DNA from: Volvox africanus
Lineage: Eukaryota; Chlorophyta; Chlorophyceae; Chlamydomonadales; Volvocaceae
Length of the DNA stretch: 64,000 nt
NCBI GenBank assembly: GCA_030268105.1
Contig: BSDZ01000094.1
Location: 4,870,501 to 4,934,500, forward strand
Reading direction: 5' to 3'
A program made the translations under genes and the position numbers. The notes beneath the pieces are model-generated. The model had not been told where the DNA came from. It saw only the letters and a list, made by a program, of their open reading frames with translations, and ran no database searches. Shown one piece after another: positions 1 through 9,900 of this stretch (its first letter is position 1; the number at the start of each line of letters is the position of its first letter).

Positions 1-600
1 TCACTGACAAAGGGCCATGGTGATCTTCAGCATGAGGCCAATGACCAGGTTGCTTTTGCAGAACTAGATTGCATGGGGGACAAGGTACTACTTTACCAGC
101 CCACTAATCCTACTGAGCTGGAGGTGTCTACATCGGCAGTTATTGAGGTTAAGGATGCAACTGATAAGCCCCTGTCTTCCATTGCCGTACGAGTACCTGG
201 TGAAGGGACTATCTGCCAAGGTAAGTGTGGCTGGGTTATACCATGCATCCATATGTAGAAGCATCTAAGAAGAAGTAAATAGAAATTAACTTCGGTTAAT
301 TGCGTGCTTGAGGTTTTACCTAAAGATAATAAGCCTAACTGTAAGATGAAGCGACCATGCGTAGTGGTAAAACGCCTGGATACTAGAAAAACTCTGAGCT
401 TTTGAGGGTAACCCCCGAAGCGAGGAGACACTGAACCCGTACAGAAGCCGTTTCGGTCTCCTAAGCAACAATGGCATTTGATGCCCTTGGGAGGAAGTAA
501 GGAAGAGCGAGAACTTTTAGATGAAAACCATTGCTTGGCGGGTCGTGACCATCCTGAGACTTTACAACATATAAATCAATCTTACGGGTTCAAGAGCTAA
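1..600 (+). CDS. 3' end of an unidentified plus-strand gene (two exons, partial)
   Basis: The frame is open from base 1 to 220 and ends at CAAG|GTAAGT, a strong donor. A second open stretch (425-600) begins after GCGAG and is in the matching phase; it ends at TAA 598-600. The joined fragment would be about 130 codons. It contains LLYQPTNPTELEV in the first exon and KEERELLDENHCLAGRDHPE in the second. A TGTAA hexamer-like poly(A) signal lies about 80 bases after the stop. I recognise no domain. The 5' part lies outside the window. The gene converges on gene A, whose last visible exon ends at 919. The acceptor at 424 has a weak pyrimidine tract, so the exon 2 boundary is inferred from frame and phase. 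Confidence 0.5.
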
Positions 601-678
601 ACGCTCTAACACCATAAGTCGGTATTATTGAGAATATGATGATATTCCAGCGACATAATGCCGTATCTGCATGTGTGT

Positions 679-683
679 TGTAA
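679..683 (+). terminator. candidate poly(A) signal TGTAA
   Basis: TGTAA is the usual polyadenylation signal of Chlamydomonas and Volvox. This copy lies about 80 bases downstream of the plus-strand stop codon at 598-600, a normal spacing. The assignment rests on motif and position only. Confidence 0.4.
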
Positions 684-918
684 CGGTTGGCCAATTTGCA
701 GACGCATTGCTTAAAGAAAAAATGTCCGGTCATGTCGGGGAGAGGGTAGCAGATCGTCAGACTTCCTTCAAATACATCTGCTTTCCTCCTGGTAATTGTG
801 TGCCCCTTAGCATGTATATCCTCCAGAAGATGTTGGGGATCGAGCGATAAGCCCAAAAGGCAGGTGTGCGCACTAGCACTTGTATACCCCATAACAGCCC
901 TTTCATGTACATACATAC

Positions 919-2731
919 CGCTGGACGAGCTCGTCCTTGTTGTGGTTGGCCTGGTTGGTAATCCAGATATCCGAATCGGACCGGTCCAAGCTATCATGTG
1001 CGGTTGAACGCAGCAGCTTGTCCAAATGCATTCCGATGACGTCATCGGGGTGGTAGCTGCAACAGCAAACCGAGAGCGAGTTACTGATACATACATTCAC
1101 TTCCTATTGCTTTGTTCTGATAATTCTCGTGTTTTCACTGAGGGTCCATGCGTGCGTCCATCCATGCGTGCGTGTTTTCACATAGCGAGAAGGAGTTTCC
1201 TCCGTGTAATGTTTTGCACGTCCCTAAGCACGTATATATGTGTATGTGTGGCCCGCCGTCCCTCCATCTCAACAACATTTCTTAGCTCGTTCAAAACATC
1301 TCACCCGAAGCACGTGACGAATCCGGGATCACAGCACACGATGACACCTTCCGGCGTCACCCACACACGTCCAGTTCCCGGTTCGTTTGGCACTAGCTCC
1401 AGGAATCCGATAAATACGCTGTCTTCTCCCAAGCCTGATGATGAGGTACAAAGCAGGAAGGGGGGCAGGCAGGGCAGCAAGGTTTAAGCGTCTTATGCAC
1501 GAAGGTGGAGAGAAGGGCTCGACCTTAGCAAAGGGATTGCTCACGCAGAGAACATAAAAAAAATAAACAGAAATGCTGACACGACAATGCTTAGAACATG
1601 TGGCTAAATCTAAGTGTATTAAAACATACTTCGATTAGTCAGATGTTAACCGTCTTGGATAAGACGTACTGCGGACGTGACTGTGTGTGTGTGTGTGTGT
1701 GCTGCTGCTGGGACAAGCGTATTAAGGGGCTCGATCAAATACACATGCGAATGTAATAATACAACTTATGGACTTTATTAATTCTTAAAATGTATAATAA
1801 ACCTACATAAATAATACATATAAATAAACATATAACAAATCTAAGTAATAAACCTACATGTAATACATGCCGTGTATAAAATTCTACTGTGTCAATGTAT
1901 TTTATTACATTAAATTGCAATTTCAGCTAGGTACCTGAAGCCCGGCTGACGGCGATGCGGACGGTGAGGGCCACCCGCTCCCTGTGAATGCCCAGCACGG
2001 GGTGACGGAAGTACGGCGGCGCTTTGTCTCCCGAGTCTATGTAACGACGTAGGATCGCTGGGTGACGCTTTGCCTCGTGGGGCGGCATTAGCGCCGTGAC
2101 GTTCTTGCCATCCAACTCCCCTTCAAACGGTTGTAAAATAGGCGAACATGACATCATAAATCATGACAGCCAATATTCAGGGCAGGCTCGCTCGGTAAAA
2201 AAGTATTATATATTTTTAAATTTAAATTTAAAAAATCCATAAAAATAAGATACAACGTAATAACATGTATGATGTAAACGTGATATGATGCAAGTAGTGC
2301 GCCACAGCATGTCAGCCGCAGCAGGGTGTAAGCTGATCCCTCATATGTTCACAATCATGCATAATGGCCATCAGATATTATTGCAACATCAGATCATAAA
2401 TTAAAAAGATAAGTGGTTTGCGGGATGCCAGTGAAATAAAGGAGTATAGCCCTAGCTACCTCAAGTAAAATTGCTGGATATGTATTTTGAAGGATGTCAT
2501 CCAGGTTCCTGATAATCCGTTTCTCATCCTGAGAGGTCTTAATATAAATAGGTATATTGACAGAGAGAACAGATAGATAGAGAGGCAAGACAGATAGATA
2601 GGGGCCAGCACCCGTACCTTTCTTGTAACCGAACATGTCATACAGCTTTCGGTTAGCAACTTGAATATCGCCAAAAGCGTTTACCACAAGGATGCCTTTC
2701 TCCACCTCGTCTATGAGACTCATCGGCGTGC
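919..2731 (-). CDS. Gene A exons 16-19: tandem PAS-like modules
   Basis: The exons are 2618-2731, 1935-2120, 1305-1434 and 919-1056. The first module reads EKGILVVNAFGDIQVANRKL, then FGYKK, ELDGKNVTALMPPHEAKRH and FRHPVLGIHRERVALTVRIA. This follows the canonical PAS order of strand, helical centre, then GKNV/LMP loop. The second module begins at VTPEGVIVCCDPGFVTCFG and YHPDDVIGMHLDKLL. These domains usually bind small ligands or mediate dimerisation; no cofactor-binding residue can be assigned. The open frame ends at CAGCG|GTATGT with no partner exon in view. Confidence 0.75.
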
Positions 2732-2795
2732 CTACATACAGCAGTATTTGAGCTTCCATGGCATAATTATTCATCGGTATGTCACATGAACAAAA

Positions 2796-2829
<34 letters not shown>

Positions 2830-5800
2830 TTAATGTTATTACCTATCATTTGTTCAAACGTCATATCCAACGAATACACATTCAAGATACATTTGGACCA
2901 TGTCAACGAATACCAAAAGGTCCATCATCAGGCAAACATGCATGTATGCCTGAAACAGGTCATAAAGTTATAAGCACACACACACGGACATGGGCAATCC
3001 TACAGGGCAGGCCCCCCTGAGGCGCTTCACGCTGGGGCCCCGCCCAAACACATAAATGCATAGGTATGTACACATAGATATATTGACATTCATGGATTTA
3101 TTTTTACAGATGCGCGTAAATGAATCAGCAATCGGAATGTTGAAAATGTACATTTTATGGTCTATTACCGCTCACAACTAACCGTCTGGAAGACTGGGAC
3201 CTTGACTATAATAGTCTTTTGTGTCCTCAAGCCTCTCCGCCGTCTGATAGTACCTGTATGTACGGCGGCGGCAGCGTGCATTTGCTTGTTGTTATTATTA
3301 CTCTTATTATTGACTGGAGCTGATGACGAGCACGGAAAGACACACGAGACTATCATTCATACATAACATACATTTCTTTCACATACAGACTGTTCACGTG
3401 AGTTTATCCCACTCAAATATTTTTCGCACTACAAAAACCAAATGAGCGTATATGTATAGAGTTAAAAAGAATATGAAAAATATGCTAATTCCAATTGCAG
3501 ATAAGGTAATGTTGCTCAAAAGAGCACTGATAGAAACCGTGATAGGAAAACTTAAATTTCTTGATAAATTGGAGCATTCTAGGCATAGATCAGTTACAAA
3601 TGCATTTAGTCATATGCTATCTTGTTTGATCAATTACCAGTTGCAAGAAAATAAGCCTTCTATAAAAAGTTTGATTTGAAAACTAACTTGATAGGAACAA
3701 GTAACCTGATGAATTCAGGACTTGAAGTTCACACATTTCGTAATGAAAGGAGGAATCCAAAGTTTGTCAATATACATTTACAGGAGTTCCAGGTTTGACC
3801 CCGATCAAGATCGGGCTCATAGGTATAGGGCATGGTTGCATCTATGTTGGTGGAGGGATAAGGGTCCGATTATAGTGACCTGCGAGCTGACAGGAGTGGA
3901 GTTGACGCCTTAGTTGATTCGGCAGATACCGCTGGATGCTGGTGGTAGGTGCTGAACCCGGAAAGAGCACTGAATTCGGAGGAGTCGGCATGGGAGACCG
4001 GATGAGGGTGCCCCCAAATACCGGGGAAGGTAGGGACTGCCAGATAAGTGGCCACGGGTGAAGCTGTAGCCCTCTATCCCACACACACATCTATGAATCC
4101 TCAAAAATGTTTATAGACGCTAAGAATGTAGCAAAAACCCCTAAAAGCATAGATAAAGTAAAACCTTGCGAGCTTGAAGCAATTAGAGTGCCTATTATGA
4201 TAATTCCAGATATGGCATTAGTAATGAGTCAATCATAAACTTTGTGTCAGTTTTATTTTTTACTTTCCAATAAATCATATTTAAAATCTCCGCAAAGTAT
4301 TTCAAATTGTATACATGTCACCGTGTGTTCCCCCCTGCGCTGTTGTTCGGCCCGGTCAGGGCCCCCCGTGCTTGTCAAGGGCAAGTCGCCCACAGTGTAA
4401 CACCCGTTCATATATATACCTCATATCATGTTAACATAAAACCTATGATACAATACTATTTTATGCCTCCGGCCCAGGACTACGACAGCACGAACTACGG
4501 ATCATTCAATAATCAAAAACGTATCTGTAAATAATCTACTCGACTTACATAGTTAACGACCTCCATTCGTTCTCGAGAATATTCCTTCCTAACCATCCAG
4601 CCACTCGTCACATGCCAAAGCAACGGGAGGTTCTTTAACGTCACTACTCACTGTGAGGCACTCCACGGATCTTGCTTGATGGTCTCCAAGAACCTGGCGT
4701 ACAGTCGTACAAGCCGTGGCGAATTGTTGTACAGCTCCATGGCCACACGGTACGCAGATTCCGCCTGCCCTTGCAGCGACCCATGAGCATTGGAACAGAA
4801 ATACCATTATTCATAATATCTAAATTATTGGGTAGATTTAAGTTAAGCCAACCCAAGCCAAGTCATACGATTTTCGTCCTGCTGCAGCCGTAGATCCGTA
4901 CATTTATCGATCTAATGCATAACCCATCGCACTCTTACTTACTCACGGAATTGTTTCAGCGGAGCAAGTGACGTGCAATGCAATTTTGGCGACATTGGTG
5001 AATGTGCCGCGAAACTTAATGATGAAACGTTCTTAGATCATGATAATAGTTTGTGTAAAAAATTAAACTTATATAAACAGGTGGACCTAAAAGGAGGGGC
5101 TAATGAAGCGTCGTTCACATCCACTCTAACCCGTAACTCTGCCTAAAAACCAAACTGTTTAAGCTAATAATCCAAGCAAGGCCCCATTGTGCTGATGAGA
5201 CCCATTGCTGGTCTGCCGCCCCAATAAACTAGCAGCCGCCAGGCAATATTAGATGACGACGGCGGCGGCGGCGGTTCCGAAGAGAATATTTTCAACATGT
5301 TTGATATATTTATACCTCAAGCAATGCAAAGTAATGAGGTTGATGGGGTTGCTGCTGAAGATGTTACCTTCGAGACAGACTTGTCGATACTTTCTAGGGA
5401 GCGACTGAGTGACGTGAAGGAGACGGAGCTGCAGCCTAAAATTCGCCTGCGAGGAGCCCCATTCATGGGGAAGGAGAAAACACGTAAATTGTACGAGCGA
5501 GAAGCGAGCCTCAAGGACTGTAAGGACCGCAGTTAGTTTATCCAAGTGAGGTGAAGCTCATGTTACCGTACGATGCCGTATGAATGTAACACAGAAAAAT
5601 CACAACATCATTCATGCATGGCTTCGCAAACTAACTTACTAACTCACCAAAAATTGGCCATAGCCTGCAGGGCGTCCTTATGGTGGCGCAGGAGCGTTCG
5701 CTGCTTGCGCTGATATTCCACGTACCTACATATAACGTGTACGCCAGTTAATTAAGCAGAGTCCTTGTGCACAACCATGGAGGACATACACATATATTTT

Positions 5801-6932
5801 GCGCACATGTGTGTATGCTTTAAAATTAATTCTAGTGACAAGGTATTGGCGGAGACCAATACCTTATTATCATCTCACCTTATGCCTCTGACCGCAACTT
5901 TCCCCCCATCCCAAACACACAAATGTATGGATGGGAGCCATGCTCTAGCCTGGATAGTGCTGCGGGGAGTTGTTTTGCTCCTGACACATACATTCCCAGA
6001 TGCGCTCGCTCCTTAACTACTTAACTACTGGTACAACTACCCCCGCCAACAGACCTAACCCCCCGCACCTACCCCAGAAGGTCCATACTGCCGCCCTTGC
6101 CCACATTACTGCTAGCTGCTTTCTGCGTCGCTTGTTGGTGCCGCACAAATAGCATGAAGCGGCACATGAGGCTGGGGTTGAACTTGCGCACACCCTGGTA
6201 AGTGGGAAGGTGGTATATGGGGCCGCGTGAACAGGACGACAGGAGGGGGCAAGAAAGACACGTACAGGGGAGGCAAGTACGGTTGCGCGCAGCAACGGGA
6301 CGAAGGGGCCTAAGCAATTGTAAATATATACAAACAAGGATTTCCGTATGCAAGCATTAAGCACAGGCGCGCACATATACGAATTTCGTACGTCGTAGTA
6401 TCCTGATTAGCCGTAAATATACATACGGTAAATATTGGAGATAGATGATTAGATTATTAGTGGTTTATCCATCTGGAGGACATCTTCTGATCGGAGCACA
6501 CACACATACACATATACATACACATACGTGTTCAGGCACGACTGTTATGGCACGACTAATATGCCCCTGGAGTTTCAGGTTCTACCCCGACCGAGAGCGG
6601 GCCAAAGACCCTAAGGTTAAGGGCAGGGTGCCCCCATGTCGATGGACGGTGATGACCCCAATTAAAGTGACCTGCGAGCTGACCAGTAGCGGGGTTGATT
6701 CGGCAGATTCCGCTGGATGCTGGTGGTGGGTGCTGAACCTGGGAAAACCACTGACTTCGGAGAAGTCGGCATGGGAGACTGAATGAGGGTGCCCCGAAAC
6801 ACCGGGGAAGGTAGGGACTGCCAGGTTAGTGGCCACGGGTGATGTACCCCCCTATCCTACACACATACACACATACACATGCACATACACAAGCACATGC
6901 ACATGCACATGCACATGCACATGCACATGCAC

Positions 6933-6969
<37 letters not shown>

Positions 6970-9900
6970 TATACATATATACACACACACATACACACAC
7001 ACCTCCAACTGTTTAGCCCCCGTCTGACTGAAGCCCATCATATCTAACATGAAGTTGGCGTACACTAGGGCAACGTAAGCGTTGTCCGGAAACAGCGCCA
7101 CACCGGCCTGCATGCGGTTGCGGGCCGAGGAGCAACAGAATATTAGGGGGAGGAGAAGGAACCGCCGAACAAGTTGGATCTGAACGATGACAACGGATTG
7201 TATCAACGGGCCTCAGATGGTGTTAAGCACCTGGCGGCCGTGGATATCGTTTTGTTTACATCCCAAACGGGGTGCCGCATACGGCCACATCTGTATCCAA
7301 AAAGCATTATTCATATCCAGATGCGGCTAAAGGGGCCAATCTGGATATCTTGAGGCGGTTGGTACCGTATCTCAGATGCGATGTAAAGGGGGGGTCTAGA
7401 CATCTAGATGCGGCCAGGAAAAGAATCAAGATGCTGCTGTGTGCAAAGTAGATGGTTCTGCAGTTCATTCATAATTCATCAGAACAATGAAGTCATCCCG
7501 CCTACGTCATCCGTCGTCCCGCGAAGTCGTCCCGCGAAGTCGTCCCGCTAAGTCGTCCCGCCTGCTGGTGCCGGGCCTCTCCTCGCCCCCCCACCCCATC
7601 CACCTTGATGATTTCCTCCGCCCGGTGCACCGCCGTCTTCTCCAGCGTGTACAGGTCCGTCCACACCCGGGCGCACCGGGCAGCAATCTCAACGTCGCGG
7701 GGGTGGGCGAAGTGGTAGATGTCCTGCGGCTTAATGGCCTCTGGGTCTGCGTTTCTGCAGAGACGTGGATGATCGAGAACGTAGTCAGATGAGGATTCAT
7801 ACGGAAAGATAGATCTAGATCATAGATCTAGATCTGGATCTGGAAGGATCTATACATACAGCCGTCAAACCAAATTTCCATTACGTACGTACCTGAATGC
7901 ACGTTTAACCGCCGCGTCGAAAAGCTTGATGCGAAGCCACGTGACTAAAGCCCCGGCCAGAAAAGCGGGGCCTAGCGAGAGCGCCATAGCGATCGTGAGG
8001 TGGCGAGATGCGCTTCGCGGCAGAAACACCAACACGACCTGTAAGGCCGCAGTGCTCAGCATTGCGGCCGCCATTCCAGTATTCACACAGTTGACCCAGA
8101 TCAAAAGGTTCGGCACCTGTACGGGAGTTGTACGAGCGAGCAATGGACAAATATGACGTCAGTGTATGCATGGTTAATTATGTATGGATACGTGTGTATC
8201 GGTGCAGCATCGATTGCAGTACCAGGAGCATTAGGCTGACCTTCAATTCCGTTTCCCCTGCTCGTTGTTGGGAGCCACAACCTCACCCAGCGTAGGTACT
8301 CCCAGGCAAGCCAGGCCGCCAGGACGCAGTAGGCCACAGCCGCCACCTTGGGCCACCCGAGGAACACACTCACCAGCGTCATCAGCGCCTGCCGTGTGCG
8401 TGGGTTGGGGAAGGGAGCGAGGGACAGGAAGGAGGGACAGGGAGGGAGGGACAGGGAAGGGGGGGGGCAATCACGTCGGCCCATACACGAGATCCATCCA
8501 GGGCAACCTCACCACCGGGCATACGGACGGCGCTGAGGGGCACTGAGGGGTATGTGGGGGGGATTCGAAAGAGCCCGATGGATAGGGGTGATGGAGGCTG
8601 TTGAACAGGGCAGAGTATCAAAGGTAGGTTTGGTGGATAGGTACTACATGGCCGCCAGCGTGCCTGCATACCTTGATCCCAAACACCATCATCGCAGTAC
8701 CGCTGTGTCCAAGTGACTGAGCCATCTTACTGGAGGGATTTACTTCAACCTGTGTAGGAAAGGAAAGTTAGTGGTTTGGGACTGCTGAATGAATAAACGA
8801 TGTGTGTGTGGCAAATTTCTATAACGTCGAGGGCAGTTTAGTATCATTATAATGATAAAAATGTCTAATCCTGAAATTACCTCGCTCGCTCTTTGTCTAT
8901 AGCATGAGTCAACACGCAGGACATTTGAATCCTGCCTACAGGTTTCCTGCTGCTAACCCACAGCTCGTAATAATGCAAGGACGGTGTGGCCCTCCCTAAT
9001 CCATACAAGTCCATATCCTTTTGCGTGGCCTCCCCATCTACCTAATATACCAAATAGTTGCAAGCAAGGTAATGCATCAAGTATTTAAAGGCAGAGTGTT
9101 ACAGTGTGTGTGGGCGACTCGCCCTGCCTGCAAAGACGAAAAACGCCGGGGGGCCCTGATGACCGGGGGCCCGAACGCCCGCCCTGCGCATGGGTGGGCA
9201 CGCGGCTTTGTGTGCTAGTACTACATAGACATGTGTATATATGAATGAATTCAGACGCACCTCAGCCATATTGAACAACAGCGCAATGACCAAGAATATC
9301 AGCAACAGGAGACCTGACACGACCGCGTTGATGATCTGGGGGGGCCGTTGACAACCTGCGTATTACGCACACGCCGCTCGACAAAAAATCCTTAATAATT
9401 ATTTCTACCGCAATTTCTCTGGCTGCTTGGGTGTGTGAATGAAATGAATCTTTCGACGAGCAACGTAAGCGAGCCTGATGACTGATTAAAATATCCATAC
9501 ATAAAACAATATTTTCCATATATAATTACATTTTTTGCCGACCGCGCGCGTGCATCTTCCTCGTTCAGCAGGAACTGATGGCTCCTCTACTGGACGGATG
9601 GTTTTATATGATAATGCCTGATGATGAGGTTTGGCCCTCCATATAGCTAGCTCTATTTGATACCAATCAATACTGTAGCTCTATACGTTATTGTTATTTT
9701 TACTTATTGTCGTCGTCATCATTCGAGTTTTTATTTTCACTATTACGACTATCCTTACTGTTATTGTTCCTAATCATTTCGACGTTATTTTCATCGCGCG
9801 CCATCGTTGAAATTAAATTATTATGTGCAGTATAAATTGATCATATGGCTTACTGTAATTGGTAAAGAAATCCATTTGAAATCGCGCCTTGCCGCGCGCC

